NCBI RefSeq assembly: GCF_002899945.2 | Contig: NZ_PPEG02000006.1 | Coordinates: 363,473 to 427,472 of the forward strand | Direction of reading: 5' to 3' | Source of the DNA: Chryseobacterium viscerum | GTDB taxonomy: Bacteria > Bacteroidota > Bacteroidia > Flavobacteriales > Weeksellaceae | Length of the DNA stretch: 64,000 nucleotides | Part shown: piece by piece, positions 24,161 to 32,632 of the stretch | Layout: the number at the start of each line of letters is the position of its first letter | Position numbering within the stretch: the stretch's first letter is position 1 | Notes under the pieces: model-generated | Database searches by the model: none | What the model was told of the DNA's origin: nothing | Seen by the model: only the letters and a program-made list of their open reading frames with translations | Program-made: the position numbers and the translations under genes

Positions 24161-25150
24161 ATGAACAAAAAAAGTGTTGCCGTAGTAATGGGAGGCTATT
24201 CTGATGAATATGTCGTTTCTTTAAAAAGCGGACAATTGATTTATGATTCTTTAGACAGAAATCTCTATGACGTATATAAAGTAGTAGTCCTTAAAGATGA
24301 ATGGTATTTTTTAGGAGAAAATGATAAAAAATACGAGATCAACAGAGGTGATTTTTCTGTAACTTTAGATAATGGAGAAACCTTAAAATTTGATGCCTGC
24401 TTCAATATCATCCATGGAACTCCTGGTGAGAACGGGATTCTTCAGGCATACTGGGATGCGATTGGTCAAAAATATACAGGTTGTGATTTTTACCAGAGCG
24501 CTCTTACTTTCAATAAAAAAGATACACTTGCCGTATTATCAAAGTACGGAATACCTTCCGCGAAAAGCATTTATTTAAGAAAGGGTGAAGACATCAATGT
24601 GGATGAGATCGTATCAGAATTAAATCTTCCTGTATTTGTAAAACCCAACCAATCCGGATCTTCTCTGGGAATTTCTAAAGTAAAAGAAAAATCTGAACTG
24701 ATTGCCGCTACTGAAATTGCATTCAAGGAAGATGATGAAATCCTGATTGAAAGTTTCCTGGATGGTATGGAAGTTTCCGTAGGAGTTATCGATTTTAAAG
24801 GAGAAACTATCGTTCTGGGAATTACAGAAATTGTTCCTACCAATGAGTTTTTCGATTATGAAGCAAAATATGAAGGGGCTTCTGAAGAAATTACCCCAGC
24901 AAGAATCGACGAAGAAACCACAAAAAGAGTAGAAGAAATTTCTAAAAGAGCCTACAACTCACTAGGAATGAGCGGTTTTTCAAGAAGTGAATTCATTCTG
25001 ATGGACGGAATTCCTTATATGCTTGAAATGAATACCAATCCGGGATTCTCTCCTGCAAGTATTCTTCCACAACAGGCAAGACATTATGGAATTTCCATTA
25101 TGGATCTTTGTGGAAATGAAGTTGAAAAAGCTTTAAATAAAAGAAAATAG
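24161..25150 (+). CDS. ddl: D-alanine--D-alanine ligase
   Basis: 329 residues from the ATG at 24161; the ATG at 24155 is equally possible and adds two residues. Ligates two D-alanines for peptidoglycan. ATP-grasp enzyme: MGGYSDEYVVSLKSG at the N-terminus (replacing the usual GG.S.E...S.), HGTPGENGILQAYWD, VKPNQSGSSLGISKVK, GFSRSEFIL and MLEMNTNPGFSPASILPQQA with the metal-binding E and N. Followed by coaD after 33 bases on the same strand, probably one transcript. Confidence 0.95.
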   Translation: MNKKSVAVVMGGYSDEYVVSLKSGQLIYDSLDRNLYDVYKVVVLKDEWYFLGENDKKYEINRGDFSVTLDNGETLKFDACFNIIHGTPGENGILQAYWDAIGQKYTGCDFYQSALTFNKKDTLAVLSKYGIPSAKSIYLRKGEDINVDEIVSELNLPVFVKPNQSGSSLGISKVKEKSELIAATEIAFKEDDEILIESFLDGMEVSVGVIDFKGETIVLGITEIVPTNEFFDYEAKYEGASEEITPARIDEETTKRVEEISKRAYNSLGMSGFSRSEFILMDGIPYMLEMNTNPGFSPASILPQQARHYGISIMDLCGNEVEKALNKRK

Positions 25151-25183
25151 ATAACTGAAGTAAGAAATTATAACTCGTACAAC

Positions 25184-25648
25184 ATGAAAATTGCTGTTTT
25201 CCCTGGGTCATTTGACCCTATTACACTAGGACATTACGACATTATAGAAAGAGCGGCACCGCTATTTGATAAATTAATTATCGCCATTGGACAGAATTCT
25301 CAGAAGAAATATATGTTTCCTCTTGAAAAAAGAATGGAATTTATCCAGAATTCCGTAGCAGAATTCCCCAATGTGGAAGTAGATTCATTCGAAGGCTTAA
25401 CGGTAGATTACTGTTTTGAAAAAAATGCTCAATACATTATCAGAGGATTGAGAAACCCTGCCGATTTTGAATTTGAAAAAGCGATTGCTCATACCAACAG
25501 AACTTTAGCCCACAAAAAACTGGAAACGGTATTCTTACTGACCTCTTCAGGAAAATCTTTTATCAGCAGCAGTATCGTAAGGGAAATCATCACCCACGGC
25601 GGCGAATATGAACTGATGGTTCCGGATTCGGTAAGAGTGGAGAAATAA
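25184..25648 (+). CDS. coaD: Phosphopantetheine adenylyltransferase
   Basis: 154 residues. Catalyses the penultimate step of coenzyme A synthesis. Nucleotidyltransferase motifs: VFPGSFDPITLGHYDIIERA (with the GxFDPxxxGH signature; T/H-x-G-H ATP binding) and ISSSIVREIITHGGEYE (SSxxVRE, about 121-137), plus RGLRNPADFEFE. Length as usual. It ends 105 bases before the TRIC channel gene, and the gap carries a nested palindrome. Confidence 0.95.
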   Translation: MKIAVFPGSFDPITLGHYDIIERAAPLFDKLIIAIGQNSQKKYMFPLEKRMEFIQNSVAEFPNVEVDSFEGLTVDYCFEKNAQYIIRGLRNPADFEFEKAIAHTNRTLAHKKLETVFLLTSSGKSFISSSIVREIITHGGEYELMVPDSVRVEK

Positions 25649-25671
25649 ACAAAACAATAATTGATAAGCGA

Positions 25672-25738
25672 TAAATGATAATTGATATAATGGCCAAGAA
25701 TTTGCTTAAGCAAAAAATCATTCATCAATTATCATTTA
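25672..25738. repeat. Nested palindrome between coaD and the TRIC gene
   Basis: A perfect 15-bp inverted repeat (25672-25686 and 25724-25738) encloses a perfect 14-base palindrome TTTGCTTAAGCAAA (25701-25714). It could form a hairpin or cruciform; a weak terminator or regulator function is possible. Confidence 0.6.
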
Positions 25739-25753
25739 CCATTTATAATAGAT

Positions 25754-26386
25754 ATGCACGAACAGTTCAATTTTGCTATAGAAGTCCTGGGGACCATTGC
25801 CTTTTCCATGTCGGGAAGTTTTGCAGCCATGCAAAAACGGCTTGATCCGTTTGGGGTACTTATTATTGCATTTGTAACTTCTGTGGGAGGAGGAACTGTA
25901 AGAGATCTATTGCTTGATATCCCGGTATTCTGGATGCATGATCTTCTGATGTGTGCCCTGATCCTGGTGACCAGCATTTTTTCCATGGTATTCAAATCTC
26001 TTGAAAAGAATTTTAAAGTCACCTTATTTATCTTCGACAGCTTTGGTCTTGGATTATTTACGATTATTGGGGTTCAGAAAGGACTGAATGCAGGAATCCA
26101 TCCTATGATTTGTATTGCATTAGGAACTATAACAGGTTGTTTCGGAGGTATTATCCGGGATATATTACTCAACAGAATTCCATTGATTTTTAGAAAGGAA
26201 ATTTATGCTACAGCATGTATATTAGGAGGTTCAGCATTTTTATTGATGACCAGATATACTACACTTTCCTATACTTTTATACAAATATTCACTATTATAC
26301 TGATTGTGGCGATTCGAACATTTGCTGTAAAATACCATTGGCAGATGCCTAAATTTTATGGTTATGATCAGAATTCGGAAATGTAG
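25754..26386 (+). CDS. TRIC-like cation channel (UPF0126)
   Basis: 210 residues with seven or so hydrophobic segments in two repeated halves of about 90 residues. Each half carries the family glycine-rich signature: SFAAMQKRLDPFGVLIIAFV with GGGTVRDLLLDIP, and later GCFGGIIRDILLNRIP. Bacterial TRIC proteins form trimeric potassium/cation channels in the inner membrane. Followed at 5 bp by a lipoprotein gene. Confidence 0.9.
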   Translation: MHEQFNFAIEVLGTIAFSMSGSFAAMQKRLDPFGVLIIAFVTSVGGGTVRDLLLDIPVFWMHDLLMCALILVTSIFSMVFKSLEKNFKVTLFIFDSFGLGLFTIIGVQKGLNAGIHPMICIALGTITGCFGGIIRDILLNRIPLIFRKEIYATACILGGSAFLLMTRYTTLSYTFIQIFTIILIVAIRTFAVKYHWQMPKFYGYDQNSEM

Positions 26387-26390
26387 CTTC

Positions 26391-26927
26391 GTGAAAAAAA
26401 CACTTTTTATTATTTTATCATTTTCTTTATTCTCCTGCAAGCATGAGAGTAAATTTGATTTGAATAAAGACCTTTATCATTTTTCAGAAAAGATGGAAAA
26501 CGGAGATACGGTCAAAATAATAACTGATCTTTCAGCCTGTATGTTCTTTGCATTTGAAACATATACTTTTACCAAACAGAATGACACTCTATTTCTTGAG
26601 AAATATTCTGAAGCAGCATCTTATGATAAAAAAACTCAAACATTACCTAAAAGAATCTACAAAGTAAAAGCAAGCGATCCTCTGTCTTTTGAAAATTATC
26701 TTAAATTCCTGAATAAAAAAGATAAACCGCATGAGAAAGGAGATTTCCCTTTGGTTACTGTAACCTATAAAAAGCAAAGTCGTAAATTTTATGATGATGG
26801 ACTCCGAGATAAATTTATGAAGCATGATAGTTTGTTTCTCGTAAAGGAAAACATTTACCCAAAAGATACTTTTTTTAAACAGGAAGCACCGCCATCACCT
26901 CCAACAATAAAAAACAAAAAGTCCTGA
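26391..26927 (+). CDS. Hypothetical lipoprotein (GTG start)
   Basis: 178 residues from the GTG at 26391, 4 bases after the TRIC stop; the in-frame ATG at 26358 lies inside the TRIC gene and would put 11 extra residues before the signal peptide. A Lys-Lys/hydrophobic stretch (VKKTLFIILSFSLFSC) ends in the lipobox LFSC. The body has no motif I recognise; it is rich in Lys and ends Pro-rich (EAPPSPPTIKNKKS). The stop codon lies in the stem of the following terminator. Confidence 0.7.
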   Translation: MKKTLFIILSFSLFSCKHESKFDLNKDLYHFSEKMENGDTVKIITDLSACMFFAFETYTFTKQNDTLFLEKYSEAASYDKKTQTLPKRIYKVKASDPLSFENYLKFLNKKDKPHEKGDFPLVTVTYKKQSRKFYDDGLRDKFMKHDSLFLVKENIYPKDTFFKQEAPPSPPTIKNKKS

Positions 26928-26943
26928 AAAATTCAGGACTTTT
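26917..26943. terminator. Intrinsic terminator overlapping the preceding stop codon
   Basis: 12-bp stem (26917-26928 with 26932-26943) around AAA, T-rich on both sides. The TGA of the lipoprotein gene is part of the left arm. It also faces the stop of the convergent DUF2892 gene at 26969. Confidence 0.8.
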
Positions 26944-26968
26944 ACTTTTATATAGATATCGGAGATTC

Positions 26969-27535
26969 TTAGAATCTTCCTCTCTGTCTCATATTAGGAT
27001 TATGCATGTGCTTCTGCATAGTTGGCATTTTCAACTGATCTTTCATCATTTTGATTTGATCGGTCATCATTCCTGCACTGTCTAATCTTTTTGCTTCTTC
27101 CAGTAACTTCTGCCCTTCCTGTTTTCTTCCTTTAGAAATAGCTGCCGCTGCAAGATTTAAAGTAGCCATTGCTCTGTCATGCTTCATATTCAAACCATAT
27201 TCCAATGCTTTTTTCATAAAAGGTTCTACTTTTGCAGGGTGATCCTGAGCTTGAGTAAGTCCTAATAAATAGTGGAAATATCCGTATTGAGTCTTGTGAA
27301 GTTGTCCTTTATAATCTGTTATTTTGGTTAGCCATTCACCAGCTTTCTCCATATTTTGTTTTCTCAATTGCCAGAATGCCAAAAGAATATATTCATTTTT
27401 AAAGAATAATAAGATCGGAAATGCAGCCAAAAGAAAAACAACAATACCCCATCCGATATTTCTTGTGAAAATCATCAAACAAAGTCCCGCAAGGATAAGA
27501 AGTGCTGCTATTACAATTTTTATGTATTTATTCAT
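26969..27535 (-). CDS. Membrane protein with C-terminal TPR-like region (DUF2892-type)
   Basis: 188 residues. Two membrane segments (IVIAALLILAGLCLMIF, about 6-22, and WGIVVFLLAAFPILLFF, about 29-45), then a soluble helical region with TPR-like pairs (WLTKITDYKGQLHKTQYGYF, ALEYGLNMKHDRAMATLNLA, QKLLEEAKRLD). The Met/His/Arg-rich tail (MPTMQKHMHNPNMRQRGRF) could bind metal. DUF2892 is a common inner-membrane domain in Bacteroidota. Role unknown. A -7 element precedes the gene. Confidence 0.72.
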   Translation of the reverse strand: MNKYIKIVIAALLILAGLCLMIFTRNIGWGIVVFLLAAFPILLFFKNEYILLAFWQLRKQNMEKAGEWLTKITDYKGQLHKTQYGYFHYLLGLTQAQDHPAKVEPFMKKALEYGLNMKHDRAMATLNLAAAAISKGRKQEGQKLLEEAKRLDSAGMMTDQIKMMKDQLKMPTMQKHMHNPNMRQRGRF

Positions 27536-27553
27536 TATTAAATTTTAGAAGTG

Positions 27554-27561
27554 CAAAGATA
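27554..27561 (-). promoter_or_regulatory. -7 element TATCTTTG
   Basis: Exact TAnnTTTG on the minus strand, 18 bases before the ATG at 27535. Confidence 0.5.
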
Positions 27562-27609
27562 AAAAATTTACAGGTTAGAAGCTAGAGGTTAGAGGTGAGA
27601 ATTCTGTAA

Positions 27610-28104
27610 TTACTCACTCTTGATTTTTTCAAAGGTCTGGAAACAGAAATCATAAGTATTTTTCTCATCCTTCTCATGGCAGATTTCGGCAGTTTTTTTC
27701 CAGATCTTTTCATTTATTTTCGGGAAAAATGTGTCTGCTTTAAGGTCTGCTTTCACTAAAGTAACCTCAAGTCTGTCTACCAAATCCATTGTCTGCTCAT
27801 AAATGTTTCCACCACCAATAACGAAGACTTCTTCATCAATTTTTTTAGCAAATTTCAATGCTTCTTTGATGCTTCCCACGATAAGGATTCCTTCTTCAAA
27901 CCAGTTCTTCTTTCTTGACACAACAATATTGGTACGGTTCGGAAGGGGCTTTCCAATACTTTCGTATGTTTTTCTTCCCATAATGATGGGATGTCCTGAA
28001 GTTATATCTTTAAAATGTTTTAGATCTTTAGGAAGATGCCAAAGTAATTGATTTTCAAAACCAATTTCATTTTTCTCTCCCATTGCCACCACTATTGTTG
28101 TCAT
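27610..28104 (-). CDS. folA: Dihydrofolate reductase
   Basis: 164 residues. Reduces dihydrofolate with NADPH. Early motifs TTIVVAMGEKNEIGFENQLL and WHLPKDLKHFKDIT (D in LPKDLK is the catalytic acid) and IIMGRKTYESIGKPLPNRTN match FolA exactly, followed by VIGGGNIYEQTM. Standard length. A short spacer with quasi-repeat GAAGCTAGAGGTTAGAGG (27572-27598) follows its stop. Its promoter -7 (28120-28127) is divergent from lemA. Confidence 0.95.
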   Translation of the reverse strand: MTTIVVAMGEKNEIGFENQLLWHLPKDLKHFKDITSGHPIIMGRKTYESIGKPLPNRTNIVVSRKKNWFEEGILIVGSIKEALKFAKKIDEEVFVIGGGNIYEQTMDLVDRLEVTLVKADLKADTFFPKINEKIWKKTAEICHEKDEKNTYDFCFQTFEKIKSE

Positions 28105-28119
28105 TCAAATAATTTTTTA

Positions 28120-28127
28120 CAAAATTA
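28120..28127 (-). promoter_or_regulatory. -7 element TAATTTTG of folA
   Basis: Exact TAnnTTTG, 15 bases upstream of the folA ATG. Confidence 0.5.
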
Positions 28128-28139
28128 GCACATAATTTG

Positions 28140-28147
28140 TATATTTG
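28140..28147 (+). promoter_or_regulatory. -7 element TATATTTG of the lemA cluster
   Basis: Exact TAnnTTTG, 31 bases before the lemA ATG. Confidence 0.5.
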
Positions 28148-28178
28148 GTTAGCACAAAAAATTTAAAAAAAATAAACT

Positions 28179-28784
28179 ATGAAAAATAAAGGATGTTTGG
28201 GTGCCGGAACGATTGGTATTGCCCTCCTTATTATTGTTGCTGTTCTATTCTTCTGGGGAAAAAGCGGATATAACAGCTTTGTCGACAAAGAACAGAGTGT
28301 CAACGCAAAATGGTCTAATGTAGAGACTGTATATCAAAAAAGGGCAAACCTTATTCCTAACCTGGAAAGAACGGTAAAATCCTATTCAAAATTTGAGCAG
28401 GAAACTTTAACTCAAGTTGTGGAGGCACGTTCCAAAGCTACTTCTATCAACATTGATCCTAGTAATATGACTGAAGCTGACCTTGCTAAATTCCAGGCTG
28501 CTCAGGGAGAATTATCAGGAGCTTTGAGCCGATTGATGGCTGTAGTGGAGGCTTATCCTAACTTAAAAGCAGACCAGCAGTATATCAACTTCCAAAGAGA
28601 ATACACTGCTATTGAAAACAGTATCAGAACTGAAACTGTTTATTATAATGATGCTGCAAAGGATTACAACACTTCCATCAAGACTTTCCCGAATAATATT
28701 TTGGCGAATTTCACCAACTTTAAAGAAAAACCTTATTTCAAAGCTGAAGCAGGTGCTCAAAAAGCCCCTGAAGTATTCAAATAA
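28179..28784 (+). CDS. LemA family protein
   Basis: 201 residues. A single N-terminal membrane segment (IGIALLIIVAVLFFWG, about 13-28) followed by a long helical domain with the family motif SVNAKWSNVETVYQKRANLI (about 40-60) and the periodic ENSIRTETVYYNDAAKDYNT near the end. LemA proteins are membrane-anchored, extracytoplasmic; function obscure, but the gene is often next to TPM-domain genes, as here. Start of the lemA-TPM-TPM operon (gap 2 bp). Confidence 0.9.
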   Translation: MKNKGCLGAGTIGIALLIIVAVLFFWGKSGYNSFVDKEQSVNAKWSNVETVYQKRANLIPNLERTVKSYSKFEQETLTQVVEARSKATSINIDPSNMTEADLAKFQAAQGELSGALSRLMAVVEAYPNLKADQQYINFQREYTAIENSIRTETVYYNDAAKDYNTSIKTFPNNILANFTNFKEKPYFKAEAGAQKAPEVFK

Positions 28785-28786
28785 TA

Positions 28787-29215
28787 ATGGGTAATTTCCT
28801 AACAAATCAACAGATCGCTTCCCTTGTGGAAGCGATTCAGTCTGCGGAAGATCATTCTACGGGAGAGATCAGGGTGCATATTGATTCCAATACAGAAAAT
28901 CGTGATGCCAAGACGGCATTTGACGTTTTCAAAAAACTCGATATGGATAAAACTGCTGACAGGAATGCTGTTCTTTTTCATGTCAATTTTGAAAAAAAAT
29001 ACCTGACCATCATCGGAGATATCGGAATCCATGAAAAGGTAAGACAGTCTTACTGGGATCATCTGCACGACTATATCACTGCGGAATTTGCCAAAGGAAA
29101 TTATCATAAGGCGCTGAAAAGTGCCATCCTGGAAACAGGACTTGAACTCAAAAAATATTTTCCTGTAGAAGGAGAAAATCCAAACCAACTGTCAAATGAA
29201 ATTACGTTCTCTTAA
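28787..29215 (+). CDS. Soluble TPM-domain protein
   Basis: 142 residues. No signal peptide; a TPM_phosphatase-type domain (LVEAIQSAEDHSTGEIRVHI, then VNFEKKYLTIIGDIGIHEKV and YHKALKSAILETGLELKKYF). The TPM fold includes proteins implicated in photosystem assembly and phosphatase-like activity; activity here unproven. Overlaps the next gene by 20 bases, implying translational coupling. Confidence 0.82.
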   Translation: MGNFLTNQQIASLVEAIQSAEDHSTGEIRVHIDSNTENRDAKTAFDVFKKLDMDKTADRNAVLFHVNFEKKYLTIIGDIGIHEKVRQSYWDHLHDYITAEFAKGNYHKALKSAILETGLELKKYFPVEGENPNQLSNEITFS

Positions 29216-30017
29216 AATAGTATTTTCATTTGTATTGCTATGCTTTTACACTTTTGTATCAGCACAATACACCATTCCCGAAAAACCCGCAGTTCTTTAC
29301 CCTGTCTTTGATGAAGCCGGTTTGCTTTCTCAACAGGAAAAAGATGCTCTTAATAATAAGCTGATCAAATTTGCAGATTCTACCTCAACAGAAATTGAAG
29401 TAGTGATCATCCGCTCCACCAAAGGAGAAGATGTCAACTTTCTGGCAACCATGTTCGGTGAGAAATGGAAGATCGGAAAAAAAGGCGTGGATAACGGAGT
29501 GGTTTTCCTTGTTGCCACAGAAGACAGAACGATGTCTATCCAGCAGGGACGTGCCGTAGAACAATATCTTACCGCTTCAGTAGCAGGACAGATCTTAGAT
29601 TATATTGTTACCCCAAACTTCAAGAAAGGACTTTGGTATGACGGCATCAATGGCGGAACCTCAGCCATTATGGAGGCTGTTGAAGGGAAATTCAAACCTG
29701 TTGCAACGACAGCTCCTTCCGGCAACGGAAGCGCTTTTAAAGTCCTGATTATTGCTTTTGTTATTTTCATCATTATTGCCATACTTTTTGGTAACAGAGG
29801 CGGTGGCCGTGGTGGAAATAATGACGACGATGATGACGTCATTATCACCAGAAAAGGACGCAGAAACTATCCTGGCGGATTCTTCCCATTCCCTGGCAGT
29901 TTTGGCGGCGGTGGCGGTGGCTTTGGCGGCGGAAGCTCCGGCGGCGGAGGTGGCGGATTTGGAGGTTTCGGCGGCGGCGGAAGCTTTGGAGGCGGTGGTG
30001 CTTCCGGAGGTTGGTAA
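29196..30017 (+). CDS. Secreted/membrane TPM-domain protein with glycine-rich tail (YgcG-like)
   Basis: 273 residues. Signal peptide (VSAQ, 1-24), TPM domain (about 40-165; DEAGLLSQQEKDALNNKLIK, TSTEIEVVIIRSTKGED, GVVFLVATEDRTMSIQQGRA), a membrane segment (VLIIAFVIFIIIAILFG, about 183-199), an Asp run, and a 50-residue Gly/Phe/Ser tail. YgcG-type domain order. The tail is encoded by a GC-rich tract (29890-30010) unlike the rest of the region. Terminator follows. LemA partner is implied by the operon. Confidence 0.86.
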   Translation: MKLRSLKIVFSFVLLCFYTFVSAQYTIPEKPAVLYPVFDEAGLLSQQEKDALNNKLIKFADSTSTEIEVVIIRSTKGEDVNFLATMFGEKWKIGKKGVDNGVVFLVATEDRTMSIQQGRAVEQYLTASVAGQILDYIVTPNFKKGLWYDGINGGTSAIMEAVEGKFKPVATTAPSGNGSAFKVLIIAFVIFIIIAILFGNRGGGRGGNNDDDDDVIITRKGRRNYPGGFFPFPGSFGGGGGGFGGGSSGGGGGGFGGFGGGGSFGGGGASGGW

Positions 30018-30049
30018 ATCAGTAAATCACTTTTAGAATATATAAACAG

Positions 30050-30077
30050 ATCAGGTCATCACGGCCTGATTTTTTTA
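30050..30077 (+). terminator. Terminator after the TPM cluster
   Basis: ATCAGG (30050-30055) pairs with CCTGAT (30065-30070), followed by a run of seven T. Confidence 0.7.
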
Positions 30078-30216
30078 TTTAAAAACCTAAAATAGCATGT
30101 TTTTTTTAGCTTTTCTTAATGATAAATTGATCTTTACGTATTGAAAAATTAATAAAACCTCACAAAAGCCACCTTTTATTCAATATTTTTTTATTATATT
30201 TACTGAAAACAGGATT

Positions 30217-30738
30217 ATGAAGAAGACGCTGGTAGTATTTGCACACCCTTATCTGGAGCACTCCAATTCGAATGTAGAGCTCATCAATTTCTACGTTCGC
30301 CACCAGCATTATACCTTAAGAGATCTTTACGAAGAATATCCTGATTTTCATATTGCCGCTTTCAGAGAAAGAAAACGTCTTAAAAACTATGACCGCTTTG
30401 TTTTTCAGTTTCCCTTGATATGGTTTGGAATGCCTCCTCTTCTCAGATTATGGATCGATGAAGTTTTCGACAGAGACTGGCTAAAAGAGGGTGAGCACAA
30501 TCCCCTGGAAGGAAAAGAGGTTTATATCCTCGTCACCACCGGCGGAAAAGAAAGATCTTTCACAAAAACCGGCACCTATCAATATACGATTGATGAACTG
30601 ATCAGCGGACTAATTGTTTCTCTAAAAGTTTTCAAAGCAGACATCAAGCGCATCAAAATCGTATACGAAGCCAATAAACTGTCTAAAAAAGAAATTATTC
30701 TACATAAAAAGGAATTTACAGAACTACTCAATCAATAG
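30217..30738 (+). CDS. KefF-like NAD(P)H oxidoreductase (potassium-efflux ancillary type)
   Basis: 173 residues. Flavodoxin-like fold: VVFAHPYLEHSNSNVELI near the start (FMN/phosphate binding), FQFPLIWFGMPPLLRLWIDE (about 67-86), LVTTGGKERSFTKTG later. This family covers quinone oxidoreductases and the KefF/KefG subunits that sit with Kef potassium efflux systems. The very next gene, 3 bases downstream, is a KefB/C-type antiporter, which supports the ancillary role. Cytosolic, membrane-associated. Confidence 0.88.
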   Translation: MKKTLVVFAHPYLEHSNSNVELINFYVRHQHYTLRDLYEEYPDFHIAAFRERKRLKNYDRFVFQFPLIWFGMPPLLRLWIDEVFDRDWLKEGEHNPLEGKEVYILVTTGGKERSFTKTGTYQYTIDELISGLIVSLKVFKADIKRIKIVYEANKLSKKEIILHKKEFTELLNQ

Positions 30739-30741
30739 CCT

Positions 30742-32631
30742 ATGGAATCCAGCTTAGCGATGAACACATTAATTTTTCTGGGGGTAGCCATTATCATGGT
30801 TCCATTAGCCAGAAAATTAGGGTTGAGTTCTGTGATCGGTTATATTTTAGGAGGAATCATCATAGGACCTTATGTACTTCGGCTTACAGGAAATAATGTA
30901 AATGATATTATGCATGCCAGTGAGTTTGGGGTCATTATGCTTTTATTTCTGGTAGGCCTGGAACTGGAACCCCGGAAATTCTGGGAAATGCGAAAGAAGA
31001 TAATGGGTCTGGGACTGTCCCAGATGGCACTCACTATTTTGTTACTTTTCTTAGTCTTCACAAGTGTAGGCTGGAGAGTAGATAAGGCAATTACGATTGC
31101 GATGTGTTTTGCTTTATCTTCTACAGCAATTGTTCTGCAAACCTTACAGGAAAAGAATAATCTTAAAACAACAGCCGGGGAAGCTTCATTTTCTACACTA
31201 TTGTTTCAGGATATCTCGGTGATTCCTATTTTGGCAATACTCCCTATTGTAGCAAACTATAAAGCCAAGCATCACGATAATGAAATTCAGATTCTGATCC
31301 AAAAACTTCCGGAATGGCTTCAGGCCGGAACAGTAATTTTAGGAGTAGTCCTGCTTATTTTATTAGGTAGATATGTCTTTGTTCCTTTCTTGCGATATGT
31401 TTCAAAATCGGGAATGACAGAGCTATTGACGGCTTCTTCCCTATTTCTGGTTATTGGTGTTTCTGAGCTGATGATTGTTATTGGCCTTTCTCCGGCATTA
31501 GGAGCTTTCCTTGCAGGAGTAATGCTGGCCAACAGTGAATTTCGTCATGAATTGGAAGCTCAAATTGATCCTTTCAAAGGGCTTTTATTAGCTGTGTTTT
31601 TCGTTAGTGTAGGATCAACAATCAATTTTAATATTATTCAGAAAGATCCACTCTTTATTTTCAGTACTGTTTTTGCGGTGCTGGCAGTAAAGTTTATGGT
31701 TTTATATACCATCGGAAAGTTTTTCAGGATAGAAACTTCTCAAAGTCTTTTTTATGCATTTGCTCTTTCTCAGGTGGGAGAATTTGCATTCGTACTGCTT
31801 AACTATGCATCGGATCTTTATCTGCTGGGACCTGAGATGAATGCACAGATGATGGCGGTTACAGCAATTACCATGTGTATCACTCCCATTCTTCTTATTA
31901 TCAATGATAAGTTTATCACGCCGAAATTCATCAAAGAAATTCCTGAAGAAGAGAATGATTTTAATATTCTTGACAACGATATTATTCAAAAGAAGATCAT
32001 CATTGTAGGTTTCGGGCACTTTGGAAGTACGGTGGGACGTCTTTTAAAAGCCAGTAAAATATCGGCTACTGTCTTGGACCGCGACTCTGATCGTGTAAAA
32101 CTGCTCAGAAGCTATGGTTTTAAAGTATATTATGGCGATGCCACAAGAATTCCTATTTTAAGGGCTGCAGGAATTGAAGATGCTGAGATCTTGGTTTTAT
32201 GTCTGGATGATCCGGATGATAATAAATTCATCGCAGAACTGGTTCGTGAACATTATCCTGAAGTGAAAATTTTTGTACGGGCTAAAAATAGGATTGATGC
32301 CTATGAATATCTTAACAGTGGAGTCAATCATATTTACCGTGAAACTTTAGGAACAGCTGTTGATATGGCTGTTGACGTGCTTCATGAAACAGGGATGAGA
32401 AAATATGCAGCAAGACGTCTCGGACAAAGATTTATGGCTATTGATAAGGCATCGATCAGGAAGCTGGCAAAAATGAAGGAAAATGATGATGATATTACCT
32501 TATTCACCACAAAAGAAATCCTCCAGCGAGAGGAGGACTTATTAGCGTACGATAATCTTAATTTTGATAATAAAAATTGGGAAGGCTCCTCATCCACCGA
32601 TGGAGAAGATGAGGACGAATCCCAGGATTGA
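30742..32631 (+). CDS. CPA2-family monovalent cation/proton antiporter with TrkA-N domain (KefB/KefC-like)
   Basis: 629 residues. About twelve membrane segments (1-385) with the CPA2 pattern (IGYILGGIIIGPYVLRL, LLFLVGLELEPRKFW, LSSTAIVLQTLQEKN, LFQDISVIPILAIL, LGAFLAGVMLANS). A TrkA-N/RCK domain starts about 413 (IIIVGFGHFGSTVGRLLKAS, LDRDSDRVKLLRSYG) with a Rossmann GxGxxG. The acidic tail STDGEDEDESQD is unusual. In E. coli Kef channels are glutathione-gated potassium/proton antiporters protecting against electrophiles; with the KefF-like gene this suggests the same. Ends one base before the convergent GIN-domain gene. Confidence 0.9.
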   Translation: MESSLAMNTLIFLGVAIIMVPLARKLGLSSVIGYILGGIIIGPYVLRLTGNNVNDIMHASEFGVIMLLFLVGLELEPRKFWEMRKKIMGLGLSQMALTILLLFLVFTSVGWRVDKAITIAMCFALSSTAIVLQTLQEKNNLKTTAGEASFSTLLFQDISVIPILAILPIVANYKAKHHDNEIQILIQKLPEWLQAGTVILGVVLLILLGRYVFVPFLRYVSKSGMTELLTASSLFLVIGVSELMIVIGLSPALGAFLAGVMLANSEFRHELEAQIDPFKGLLLAVFFVSVGSTINFNIIQKDPLFIFSTVFAVLAVKFMVLYTIGKFFRIETSQSLFYAFALSQVGEFAFVLLNYASDLYLLGPEMNAQMMAVTAITMCITPILLIINDKFITPKFIKEIPEEENDFNILDNDIIQKKIIIVGFGHFGSTVGRLLKASKISATVLDRDSDRVKLLRSYGFKVYYGDATRIPILRAAGIEDAEILVLCLDDPDDNKFIAELVREHYPEVKIFVRAKNRIDAYEYLNSGVNHIYRETLGTAVDMAVDVLHETGMRKYAARRLGQRFMAIDKASIRKLAKMKENDDDITLFTTKEILQREEDLLAYDNLNFDNKNWEGSSSTDGEDEDESQD

Positions 32632-32632
32632 T

